A stretch of 64,000 nt of DNA from Amnibacterium endophyticum. GTDB taxonomy: Bacteria; Actinomycetota; Actinomycetes; Actinomycetales; Microbacteriaceae. Each line of letters opens with the position of its first letter. The first letter of the stretch is position 1. Positions 16,021 through 24,107 of the stretch are shown here, one piece after another. The notes beneath the pieces were generated by a model. It saw only the letters and a list, made by a program, of their open reading frames with translations. It did no database searches and was not told the DNA's origin. The DNA lies in NCBI RefSeq assembly GCF_042680685.1, contig NZ_JBHUEA010000016.1, positions 1-64,000 of the forward strand, in the 5' to 3' direction. The position numbers were made by a program, and so were the translations under genes.

Positions 16021-17307
16021 ATGACGCACGCGCTCCCTCTCCCCGCCCGCCTCCGCCCCGCGTTCGACGGGTTCGCGCCGCTCAAGGTCCCGAACTACCG
16101 CCGCTTCGCGGGGTCCAACGTGCTGGCGATGAGCGCGACCTGGATGCAGCGCATCGCGCAGGACTGGCTGGTGCTGCAGCTGACGCACAGCGTCGCCGCC
16201 GTCGGGGTGACGACCGCGCTGCAGTTCGCACCGATGCTGCTGTTCGGGCTGCACGGCGGCCTGCTCGTCGACCGGTACGACAAGCGGCGGCTGCTGCTCG
16301 TCACGCAGTCGACGGTCGGGCTCGTGAGCGTGATGCTCGCGGTGCTCGCGCTCACCGGGCACGCGACGGTGCTCGTGGTCTGGGCGGCCGCCTTCTTGAT
16401 CGGCTGCGCCACGGTGGTCGACAACCCGGCGCGGCAGGTGTTCGTGAACGAGCTGGTCGGGCGCGAGCACCTGAAGAACGCGATCACGATCAACTCGGCG
16501 GTGTTCCAGCTGGGCGGCCTGATCGGCCCCGCGGTCGCCGGCATCCTGATCGGCGCGGTCGGCGGCGGCTGGGCCTTCGCGATCAACGCGCTCGCCTGCG
16601 CGGTGACGGTGACGATGCTCACGCGGCTCGACGGGCGCGCGCTCCATCCGGCGCCGGCGCCCGTGCGCCACCCGCACGCGCTGCGCGAGGGCCTCGGCTT
16701 CGTGCTGCGCACCCCCGCCATCCGCTACTCGGTCGTGATGCTCGCGTTCCTCGCCGTCTTCACGCTGACCATGCCGGTGCTGCTCGCCGCGTTCGCCACG
16801 GAGGTGTTCGGGCTCGGCGCCTCCGGCTACGGCCTCTTCAACTCCCTCGTCGCCGTCGGGGCGCTGGCCGGTGCACTCGGCTGCACCGCGCGGAAGGTGC
16901 TGCGCCTGCGCACCGTCGTGCTGTCCGGGCTGCTCTGGGCCTCCGTGCTGACCGCCGCCGCGCTCATGCCGTCGGTCCCGACCTTCGGCGCCGCGCTCGT
17001 CGCCTGCGGCGTCGGCAGCCAGCTGTTCTTCCAGGCGGGCAACCCGCTCGTGCAGCTCTCGAGCGGGCCGCAGGTGCGTGGCCGCGTGATGGCCGTGTGG
17101 GTGCTCGTCGTGCTCGGCGGCCAGGGTCTCGGCGGCGTGCTGATGGGCGGCATCGTGGAGGCGATCGGCGCCCGGCCCGGCATGCTGATCGCGGGCGGGG
17201 TGCCCGCCGTCGCCGCGCTCGTGCTCACCGCGGTCCTCGCGCGGCGCGGCGCGCTGCGCGTCGCGACCTCCGCGCAGCGGCCCTACGTCGCGATCGTCCC
17301 CCGCTGA
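16021..17307 (+). CDS. MFS transporter (EntS/multidrug-like, 12 TM)
   Basis: A 428-residue transporter with about twelve hydrophobic helices. MSATWMQRIAQDWLVLQLT, LLVDRYDKRRLLL (motif A loop) and DNPARQVFVNELVGREHLKN are typical of the EntS-like MFS subfamily that exports siderophores or drugs. The ATG at 16021 is preferred; the frame is open to 15955, but that would run through the promoter region. Regulation by the divergent LysR gene is likely. Confidence 0.88.
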   Translation: MTHALPLPARLRPAFDGFAPLKVPNYRRFAGSNVLAMSATWMQRIAQDWLVLQLTHSVAAVGVTTALQFAPMLLFGLHGGLLVDRYDKRRLLLVTQSTVGLVSVMLAVLALTGHATVLVVWAAAFLIGCATVVDNPARQVFVNELVGREHLKNAITINSAVFQLGGLIGPAVAGILIGAVGGGWAFAINALACAVTVTMLTRLDGRALHPAPAPVRHPHALREGLGFVLRTPAIRYSVVMLAFLAVFTLTMPVLLAAFATEVFGLGASGYGLFNSLVAVGALAGALGCTARKVLRLRTVVLSGLLWASVLTAAALMPSVPTFGAALVACGVGSQLFFQAGNPLVQLSSGPQVRGRVMAVWVLVVLGGQGLGGVLMGGIVEAIGARPGMLIAGGVPAVAALVLTAVLARRGALRVATSAQRPYVAIVPR

Positions 17308-17344
17308 CCGACCGCGGAGGGTGCCGGGCTAGCCTGCCCGCCTC

Positions 17345-18391
17345 ATGACGACGACTCGCCGCGGCCTGCTCGGGGGTGCCGCCCTGCTCGGCGCCGGGCT
17401 GCTCGCCGGCTGCACCGCGGCCCCCTCCGCGCCGACGCCGTCGCCCACGCGGACCGGGTACGGCGGGGTCCCGCTGACCCGGGCGGCGGAGCCCGGTGAC
17501 GCGCCGGAGCCGACCGAGGCGCCCGCCGGGCGCGTGATCCCGCTGCCCGAGGACGGCCGCCCGTGGGGCGTCGCGGTCTCGGGCGGCACCGCCTACGTCG
17601 CGCTGCGCGGCCCCGCCCGGCTGGCGGTGGTCGACCTGGCGCAGGGCGCGGTGCGGACCGTCCCCATGGTCGGCAGCGCGCGGATGATCGACCTCGCGGG
17701 CGACGGCGGCCCGCTGCTCTACCCGGCGGAGAGCGCGAACCGGCTGCTCGAGCTGGCCCTGCCGTCGCTCGAGGTGACCCGCTCGGTCCCGACGCGGCGG
17801 CAGCCGCATCAGGCCGTGCAGGTCGGCGACGAGGTCTGGATCTCCGAGGAGTTCGGCCACGCCGTCCGCGTCGTGCGCGGCGACGACGTGCTCGCCGACC
17901 TGCCGCAGCCGGTGCAGCCCGGCGGCATCACCGCCGCGGCGGGCCGGGTCGCCGTCGTCGACGTCGCCGCGAACCTGCTCTTCGTCTACGACGCGGCCTC
18001 CCGGGACCTCGTCGCCGCGCTGCCCGCCGGGGAGGGGCCGAGCCACGTCGTGCCGACGGGCGGCTCCCGGGTGGCGGTGTGCGACGTGCGCGGGAACGCG
18101 GTGCTGACCTTCGACATCGGCGGCGAGCCCCGCCGGCTCGGCCGCGCCGCCGTCCCCGGTCGCGCCTTCTGGATCGAGGCGGACGCGGGCAGCGGCACCG
18201 TGTACACGGCGCTCGCGGACGCGAACCTGATCGCGCGGCTGCGGCTGAACGGTGCCGGCGCGCCCGTGCTCGACGGCACGATGCCGACGGTGCGGCAGCC
18301 GATCTCCTTCGACCTCGCGGGCGGGGACCTGGCGATCGCGGGCTACGCGGGCTCGCAGCTGCAGGTCGCACCGACCTCAGCGTTCGGCTGA
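17345..18391 (+). CDS. Secreted beta-propeller lipoprotein (YncE-like)
   Basis: A 348-residue lipoprotein. The N-terminus carries a twin-Arg-like TTTRRGLLGG and a lipobox LLAGC with Cys near residue 23, so it should be anchored on the outside of the membrane. The remainder shows repeated strand patterns (WGVAVSGGTAYVAL, ...VAVVDVAANLLFVYDAAS, ...VAVCDVRGNAVLTFDI) typical of YncE-like propellers. TAGCCT lies 9 nt upstream of the ATG. Ligand unknown. Confidence 0.85.
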   Translation: MTTTRRGLLGGAALLGAGLLAGCTAAPSAPTPSPTRTGYGGVPLTRAAEPGDAPEPTEAPAGRVIPLPEDGRPWGVAVSGGTAYVALRGPARLAVVDLAQGAVRTVPMVGSARMIDLAGDGGPLLYPAESANRLLELALPSLEVTRSVPTRRQPHQAVQVGDEVWISEEFGHAVRVVRGDDVLADLPQPVQPGGITAAAGRVAVVDVAANLLFVYDAASRDLVAALPAGEGPSHVVPTGGSRVAVCDVRGNAVLTFDIGGEPRRLGRAAVPGRAFWIEADAGSGTVYTALADANLIARLRLNGAGAPVLDGTMPTVRQPISFDLAGGDLAIAGYAGSQLQVAPTSAFG

Positions 18392-18421
18392 CCGCCGCAC
18401 GCCCGGGGCTAGCGTGGCCGG

Positions 18422-20854
18422 ATGCCCGCCAGTCTCACCCGCGAGGAGGCGGCCGAGCGTGCCGCCCTGCTCGACGTCACCCGCTACGACATCGACGTGG
18501 ACCTCACCGGTCTCGAGGACGGCCCGACCTGGCGCTCCGTCTCCACCGTCGCCTTCGAATGCCGCGCGCCCGGCGCCTCGACCTTCGTCGACGTCGTCGC
18601 GACGATCGAGCGGGCGGTGCTGAACGGCCGGGCCCTCGACCCGTCGTCCGCGGCCGAGGGCCGCCTCCCCCTCGACGGGCTCGAGGAGCACAACGTGCTC
18701 GTCGTCGAGACGTCCCAGTCCGAGACCGACCGCGGGCAGGGGGTGCTCCGCACCGTCGACCCGACCGACGGCCTCGTCTACGTCTGGACGACCTTCGAGC
18801 CCGACGAGGCACGGCGGCTGTGGGCGTGCTTCGACCAGCCCGACCTGAAGGCCGTGCACCGCTTCACCGCGCTCGCGCCGTCCGCCTGGACCGTCACCAG
18901 CAACTCGGCGCCGGAGTCGATCGAGTACGAGGGCGACGCCCGCAGGTGGACGTTCGAGCCGACCCCGCCCCTGTCGACCTACGTCGCGGTCGTGAACGCC
19001 GGCCCGTTCCACCAGGCGCGGCGCGAGGCCGGCGACCACGACCTCGGCCTCTACTGCCGGCAGTCGCTGAAGGCGTTCCTCGAGCGCGACGCGGACGAGC
19101 TGTTCGGGCTCACCGCGGCGGGGCTCGCCTGGTTCGGCGAGCGGTTCGACCTGCCCTTCCCGCAGCGGCGCTACGACCAGGTGTTCGTGCCGGACCTCGG
19201 CGGGGCGATGGAGAACTGGGGCAGCGTCACCCACACCGACTCGGTGCTGTTCCGGAGCGAGCCGACCTACCGGCAGCGCTCCAGCCGGGCGAACCTCGTG
19301 CTGCACGAGATGGCGCACATGTGGTTCGGCGACCTCGTCACGATGCGCTGGTGGGACGACCTCTGGCTGAACGAGGCGTTCGCCAGCTGGGCCTCCGTCT
19401 GGGCGATGGCGGGAGCGACCGAGTTCACGGACGCCTGGGCGACCGAGCTGCTCGACGGGAAGCTCGCCGGCTACCGCCAGGACATGGGGCCGGCGACGCA
19501 CCCGATCCGGGGCGACGTGCCGGACGTGCTGCACGCGATGGCGAACTTCGACGACATCACCTACGACAAGGGCGCGGCGGTGCTGCACCAGCTCTCCGCC
19601 TACCTCGGGGAGGACGCGTTCGTCGCGGGCCTCCGCGCCTACTTCGCCGAGCACGCCTGGGGCAGCACGGTGCTCGGCGACCTCATGGGCGCCTTCTCCG
19701 CCGCGTCGGGGCGGGACCTCGAGGCGTGGACGACGGAGTGGCTCGACCGCGCCGGCACCGACCTGCTCGTCCTCGACGGCGGCGTGCTGCGGGCGACCGC
19801 GCCCGACGGCGGCGCCCCGCGCCCGCACCGGCTGCGGATCGCCGGGTACGACGCGGACGGCGCCGTGCTCCGGCCCGCCGGTGAGACCGAGGTGGAGGTC
19901 GTGGGCCCCGAGACCCCGGTCGAGGCGCCCGGCGGCACCGTCTTCCAGGTGAACGCGGGCGACCTCGCCTTCGCCGCGGTGCGGGCCGACGAGGCCTCCC
20001 TCGAGACGCTCCGCGCGCGGGCGGGCGAGCTGCCCGACGCGCTGGCGCGCACGCTGGCGCTGACGACGACGTGGGACCGGCTCGTCAAGGGCGAGCTGAC
20101 GGGCGACGCGGTCGTGGAGACGGTCCGCGCCGTCGTGGCCGTGGACGGACCCGCGGTGGTGGAGGGGCAGCTCGCGCTCGGGCTGCAGGCCGCCGAGCTG
20201 TGGACGCCGATCGAGCGCGTCCCCGCGGCGGTCGCGCGCCTGGCGGACGCGGCGGCCGCGCTCGTCGACCGGCCGGAGCACCGGCTGCCCGCGCTCCGGA
20301 TGCTCGCCACCGCCGGGACGCGGCCGGAGCACCTCGCGGCGGTGGACGAGGCGGCGGGCGACGACGTCGACCTCGCCTGGCGGGTGCTCGCGCGCCGGGC
20401 CGAGCTCGGCGCCTACGACGAGGCGGCCGCGCGGGCGCTGAAGGAGCGCGACCCGGACCCGGACTCGGGCGCGAGCGCGCTCGCGGCGCTCGGGTCGCAG
20501 CCGGACCGCGCCGCGAAGGAGGTCGTCTGGCAGGCGCTGATGATCGACCGCTCGATCCCCGCGGGTCCCGCGCGGCGGCTGGTCGCGCAGCGGTTCTGGC
20601 GGCCGCTGCAGGGCGGGCTGCTCGCCGAGTTCGCCGACCGCTACCTCGACGTGCTCGCGTCGCTCGGCGACGCCGGCATGCTCGGGCAGCTGGGCCTGGT
20701 CCGCGCGATGTTCCCGTACGCGGTGCTCGACGACCGGTTCCTGGCCCGCGCCGAGGAGGCCGCGCAGGCCGACGGGGTCAACCCGACCGTGCGGACGACG
20801 CTGCTCGACGGCGTCGCCACGGGGCGGCGGATGCTCGCGGCGCGCAACGGCTGA
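18422..20854 (+). CDS. pepN: Aminopeptidase N (M1 family)
   Basis: An 810-residue cytosolic zinc metallopeptidase that removes N-terminal residues from peptides. The exopeptidase motif GAMENWG precedes the zinc site HEMAHMWFGDLVTMRWWDDL, with the third ligand in NEAFASW (HExxH-x18-E). A C-terminal helical domain of about 300 residues follows, as in the actinobacterial PepN family. TAGCGT at 18410-18415 is 6 nt before the ATG. A long palindrome follows its stop. Confidence 0.95.
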   Translation: MPASLTREEAAERAALLDVTRYDIDVDLTGLEDGPTWRSVSTVAFECRAPGASTFVDVVATIERAVLNGRALDPSSAAEGRLPLDGLEEHNVLVVETSQSETDRGQGVLRTVDPTDGLVYVWTTFEPDEARRLWACFDQPDLKAVHRFTALAPSAWTVTSNSAPESIEYEGDARRWTFEPTPPLSTYVAVVNAGPFHQARREAGDHDLGLYCRQSLKAFLERDADELFGLTAAGLAWFGERFDLPFPQRRYDQVFVPDLGGAMENWGSVTHTDSVLFRSEPTYRQRSSRANLVLHEMAHMWFGDLVTMRWWDDLWLNEAFASWASVWAMAGATEFTDAWATELLDGKLAGYRQDMGPATHPIRGDVPDVLHAMANFDDITYDKGAAVLHQLSAYLGEDAFVAGLRAYFAEHAWGSTVLGDLMGAFSAASGRDLEAWTTEWLDRAGTDLLVLDGGVLRATAPDGGAPRPHRLRIAGYDADGAVLRPAGETEVEVVGPETPVEAPGGTVFQVNAGDLAFAAVRADEASLETLRARAGELPDALARTLALTTTWDRLVKGELTGDAVVETVRAVVAVDGPAVVEGQLALGLQAAELWTPIERVPAAVARLADAAAALVDRPEHRLPALRMLATAGTRPEHLAAVDEAAGDDVDLAWRVLARRAELGAYDEAAARALKERDPDPDSGASALAALGSQPDRAAKEVVWQALMIDRSIPAGPARRLVAQRFWRPLQGGLLAEFADRYLDVLASLGDAGMLGQLGLVRAMFPYAVLDDRFLARAEEAAQADGVNPTVRTTLLDGVATGRRMLAARNG

Positions 20855-20859
20855 CGCCC

Positions 20860-20917
20860 GGGCCCGTTGCGGACAGTTGAGCCCGCCGCGGCAGGCTCAA
20901 CTGTCCGCAACGGACCC
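20860..20917. repeat. Palindromic intergenic element family 1, copy a
   Basis: A 58-bp element with two 24-nt arms (20860-20883 and 20894-20917; one mismatch) around the 10-nt centre CGCCGCGGCA. The arms contain CGTTGCGGACA and TGTCCGCAACG. It starts 5 nt after the pepN stop and lies upstream of nagA. Copies b and c share the outer arm and centre but differ in the inner arm. It may terminate transcription as a strong RNA stem, although no U-tract follows. Confidence 0.85.
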
Positions 20918-20965
20918 AGAAGGAGCGGTCGCGCGGGTCCAGGCGGGGCTCCATACGCTGGAGCC

Positions 20966-22102
20966 GTGCCGACGACCGATGCCCTGACCGTCCACGGCGC
21001 CCGGGTCGCGACCGGTGACGCGGTCGTCGACGACGGGTGGGTCCGCTTCGAGGGCGGGGTCGTCGCCGCGACCGGCCGGGGCATGCCGCCGTCGGGCGGC
21101 GAGGTGCTCGACGCCGGCGGCGGCGTGCTGACGCCAGGGTTCGTCGACGTGCACGTGCACGGCGGCGGCGGGCAGGACTTCGGCGCCGGACCGGACGCGC
21201 TGCCCGCCGTGCTGGGCGCGCACCGCGCGCACGGCACGACCCGCTCCGCGCTGTCGCTGGTCAGCGCGCCCGTCGAGCAGGTGGTCGAGCAGGTCGCGGC
21301 GCTCGCGCCGGCGGTCCGCGAGGACCCGCTGCTGCTCGGCGTGCACCTGGAGGGCCCCTTCCTCAGCCCGGACAACCGCGGCGCGCACGACCCGGCCGCG
21401 CTGACCGCGCCGACCGCGGCCGAGGTGGACGCCCTGCTCGCCGCGGCGGACGGCACGCTGCTGCAGGTGACGATCGCGCCGGAGCTGCCCGGCGCGATCG
21501 ACGCCGTCCGCCGCTTCGCCGCCGCCGGCGTGCGGGTGGCGGTCGGGCACACGGTCGCGGACATGAACGTCGCCGGCGCGGCCTTTGACGCGGGTGCGAC
21601 CCTGCTGACGCACGCCTTCAACGCGATGCCCCAGCTCGCGCACCGCGCCCCCGGCCCCATCGGCGCGGCGCTCGCGCGGCCGGACGTCGTCCTCGAGGTC
21701 ATCGCCGACGGCCTCCACGTGCACCCGGTCGTCGTCGCGGCCCTGTTCCGGATGGCGCCCGGCCGCGTCGCGCTCGTCACCGACGCGATGTCCGCCACCG
21801 GCATCGGCGACGGCGAGTACCGGCTCGGCACCCTCGACGTCACGGTGCGGGACGGCGCCGCCCGGCTCGCGAGCGGCAGCCTCGCGGGCTCCACCCTGAC
21901 CCTCGACGCCGCGATCCGCACCGCGGTCGCCGCGGGCGTTCCGCTGACCGACGCGATCGCGGCCGCGACCTCGATCCCCGCCCGCGCCGCGGGCCGCCCC
22001 GACCTCGGCTCGTTCGCACCCGGCTCCCCCGCCGACGCGGTGCTGCTCACCGACGACCTCGAGGTCCGCGCGGTCTGGGCGGCGGGCACCCGCCTCCGCT
22101 GA
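20966..22102 (+). CDS. nagA: N-acetylglucosamine-6-phosphate deacetylase
   Basis: A 378-residue amidohydrolase converting GlcNAc-6-P to GlcN-6-P and acetate. Diagnostic segments are PGFVDVHVHGGGG (metal-binding HxH), GVHLEGPFLSPDNRGAHDP, HTFN-like THAFNAMPQLAHRAPG, and VTDAMSATGIGDGEY with the catalytic Asp. TACGCT at 20954-20959 is 6 nt before the GTG. It supplies substrate for NagB, encoded on the opposite strand at 23319..24107. Confidence 0.95.
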   Translation: MPTTDALTVHGARVATGDAVVDDGWVRFEGGVVAATGRGMPPSGGEVLDAGGGVLTPGFVDVHVHGGGGQDFGAGPDALPAVLGAHRAHGTTRSALSLVSAPVEQVVEQVAALAPAVREDPLLLGVHLEGPFLSPDNRGAHDPAALTAPTAAEVDALLAAADGTLLQVTIAPELPGAIDAVRRFAAAGVRVAVGHTVADMNVAGAAFDAGATLLTHAFNAMPQLAHRAPGPIGAALARPDVVLEVIADGLHVHPVVVAALFRMAPGRVALVTDAMSATGIGDGEYRLGTLDVTVRDGAARLASGSLAGSTLTLDAAIRTAVAAGVPLTDAIAAATSIPARAAGRPDLGSFAPGSPADAVLLTDDLEVRAVWAAGTRLR

Positions 22103-22108
22103 CGCGGT

Positions 22109-22166
22109 GCAACCCCCAGCGGCATCTGCAACCCCGCGCGGCGTTGCAGATGCCGCTCAGCGTTGC
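22109..22166. repeat. Palindromic intergenic element family 2, copy a
   Basis: Inner arms AGCGGCATCTGCAAC (22118-22132) and GTTGCAGATGCCGCT (22143-22157) are perfectly complementary. They are flanked by GCAAC/GTTGC outer arms across a 4-nt internal loop. It lies between the convergent ends of nagA and the AbiEi-like gene, and its right arm covers the last codons and stop of the latter. Copy b is at 23248..23306. Confidence 0.8.
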
Positions 22167-23152
22167 CGCGTCGCTCGACGCGGTCGGGCGATCGCCGCCG
22201 CTGCTGCGAAGTCCTCGAGCACGAAGGGCGGTCGTGAGGGGAGGACGCCGACGGCGCGCAGCACAACCGCGAGTCGAGGCGGATCCACGGCCTCGAGCCA
22301 GCCCCACCGGGCGAGGCCCTCAACCTGCAGCCGGACCGCGTCTTCGCGCCGCCGCTCCCGCTGCAGCGCGGCTCGGGCGTCCGGAGCGATGATGGGGTCG
22401 AGCAGCTTGACCGCCCCGTCGACCTCACCTCCGACACGAGTCGTCGGGAACAGCATGTCGAGGAACACCTCACGTCCGTCGGGGAGCAGGAGCCGGTACT
22501 GCAGCAGGGGCGGCTCGATGCCGAGGCGAAGGAGCCCGCACCGGCTGAGCGACTCGGCCGCGGACTCCGCACCCGGGTGCGCGAACCGGATCACCTGCTC
22601 GATTCGAGCGCGCGCTCGGCGTGCACCTGCGGTCTCCATCGCGCTGAGCAGCCGTGCCCGGTCCATCCCGCGGGAGAGGAGGGAGTCGGCGGCCATGACG
22701 CCTTCCTCGAAGGGCAGCGCGGACGCGAGGTCCACCACGGTCCTCGCCGGGACGGTGAGGAGAAGGCCGCGGTGCTCCATCACCTCGAGCGGGGAGATCG
22801 GGGCGAGGCGCGCCGAGACGCCGTCCTGACCGCGCTCGCGACGCTCGGACACGGTCGTGACCAGGCGGTCGAGTCGTCGACGGAGCACCGGGATCCCGTG
22901 CACGACCGCGGCCGACTGGTGGGAGAACACCACGGGCCGGTCCATCACGGCGGCTAGCGCTCGCATCCGCACGAGGTGCTGGCCCTCAGGACCGAGGGCG
23001 AGGAAGGCGGCGCGTTCGACGTACACGCCCTGGCGCAGCCGGAGGAGCAGCCCTCGCGCCGCATCCCTGCTGAGCGCGCTGCGTGCGGTGCCGTCGTGAG
23101 CTCCGCGAACGACGATCAGCTCGAGCAGCCAGGGGTCGACGGTCGAGGTCAT
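22157..23152 (-). CDS. AbiEi-antitoxin-like / DUF559-type protein
   Basis: A 331-residue protein of the common actinobacterial type that joins an AbiEi-like winged-helix N-terminus (SRDAARGLLLRLRQGVYV, then LAAVMDRPVVFSHQSAAVVHG) to a C-terminal Vsr/DUF559-like nuclease fold. In the latter, EVFLDMLFPTTRVGGEVDG and RREDAVRLQVEGLARWGW resemble the D-E-x-D core and trailing helix. No toxin partner is adjacent. The ATG at 23152 is preferred over the longer low-complexity frame. It separates nagA from nagB and is bordered by two family-2 palindromes. Confidence 0.7.
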   Translation of the reverse strand: MTSTVDPWLLELIVVRGAHDGTARSALSRDAARGLLLRLRQGVYVERAAFLALGPEGQHLVRMRALAAVMDRPVVFSHQSAAVVHGIPVLRRRLDRLVTTVSERRERGQDGVSARLAPISPLEVMEHRGLLLTVPARTVVDLASALPFEEGVMAADSLLSRGMDRARLLSAMETAGARRARARIEQVIRFAHPGAESAAESLSRCGLLRLGIEPPLLQYRLLLPDGREVFLDMLFPTTRVGGEVDGAVKLLDPIIAPDARAALQRERRREDAVRLQVEGLARWGWLEAVDPPRLAVVLRAVGVLPSRPPFVLEDFAAAAAIARPRRATRQR

Positions 23153-23247
23153 GGCCGGGGAGTCTGCTGCCGAGCGGCGCGCCCTCCTGGTCCGGTTCCG
23201 AGGATGTGGGCTCGAAGAGGCCTGGGGAGGAGCGGACGTCCCGGCGT

Positions 23248-23306
23248 GCAACGCATCAGCGGCATGGGCGACGCCGCGCGGCGTCGCCCATGCCGCTGAG
23301 CGTTGC
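23248..23306. repeat. Palindromic intergenic element family 2, copy b
   Basis: A nearly perfect palindrome. Outer GCAAC (23248-23252) and GTTGC (23302-23306) enclose arms CAGCGGCATGGGCGAC and GTCGCCCATGCCGCTG that close to a centre GCCGCGCGGC. It lies 12 nt beyond the nagB stop (leftward) and about 95 nt upstream of the AbiEi-like gene. The inner arm differs from copy a, yet complementarity is kept. Confidence 0.8.
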
Positions 23307-23318
23307 CCCGTGCGCGGG

Positions 23319-24107
23319 CTAGTCGACGCGCTGCCAGGACGGCTGGTTCGCGACCGTCCAGCGGTAGTAGTCGGCGAGGCGGAGGTCCGCGGCTGCGGCC
23401 TCGTCCACGAGCACGGTCGCGGCGGGATGCAGCTGCAGCACGCTGCCCGGGACCATCGCGGTCAGCGGGCCCTCGACCGCAGCGGCGACGGCGGCCGCCT
23501 TCGCCTCCCCCTGCGCGACGAGCACGAGCCGCCGCGCCTCGAGGATCGTGCCGAGCCCCTGGGTGATGCAGTGCAGCGGCACCGCCTCCAGGTCGCCGTC
23601 GAAGAAGCGCGCGTTGTCCTCCCGCGTCCGCTCGCTGAGCGTCTTGATGCGCGTGCGAGAGGCGATCGAGCTCGTCGGCTCGTTGAACCCGATGTGCCCG
23701 TTCGCGCCGATGCCGAGCAGCTGCACGTCGACGCCGCCCGCGTCGCGGATCGCCCGCTCGTAGTCCGCGCACGCCGCCTCGAGGTCGTGGGCGCCGCCGT
23801 CCGGCACCCGCACCCGGGCGGGGTCCATCCGCAGCGGCCCGGTCACCTCGGCGGCGATCGTCGCCGCATAGCTCTGCTCGGAGCCGGCCGGCAGCCCGAC
23901 GTACTCGTCGAGCGCGAAGCCGGAGGCCCGTGACAGGTCGAGCGCGCCCGAGTCCACCCGCTCGCGCAGCGCCGCGTAGGCGCCGAGCGGCGACGAGCCG
24001 GTCGACAGGCCGAGCACCGCGTCGGGCTTCGCACGCACGACGGCGGCGATCCGCGCGGCGGCCGCGCGGCCCACCGCCTGTGCGTCGGGCAGGATCACGA
24101 TCTCCAT
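23319..24107 (-). CDS. nagB: Glucosamine-6-phosphate deaminase
   Basis: A 262-residue enzyme converting GlcN-6-P to fructose-6-P and ammonia, the step that feeds amino sugars into glycolysis. It has the phosphate-binding LGLSTGSSPLGAYAAL, FALDEYVGLP with the catalytic Asp, GIGANGHIGFNEP, and QGEAKAAAV. The length equals the family's usual 260-270. It is the last gene of the seven-gene amino-sugar operon; its ATG overlaps the stop of the GH3 gene (TGATG). Confidence 0.95.
   Translation of the reverse strand: MEIVILPDAQAVGRAAAARIAAVVRAKPDAVLGLSTGSSPLGAYAALRERVDSGALDLSRASGFALDEYVGLPAGSEQSYAATIAAEVTGPLRMDPARVRVPDGGAHDLEAACADYERAIRDAGGVDVQLLGIGANGHIGFNEPTSSIASRTRIKTLSERTREDNARFFDGDLEAVPLHCITQGLGTILEARRLVLVAQGEAKAAAVAAAVEGPLTAMVPGSVLQLHPAATVLVDEAAAADLRLADYYRWTVANQPSWQRVD

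Noticed and set aside
22157..23152. Complete AbiE-type toxin-antitoxin system
   Set aside because: Only an AbiEi-like N-terminus is present, fused to a nuclease-like C-terminus. No AbiEii nucleotidyltransferase toxin gene is adjacent.
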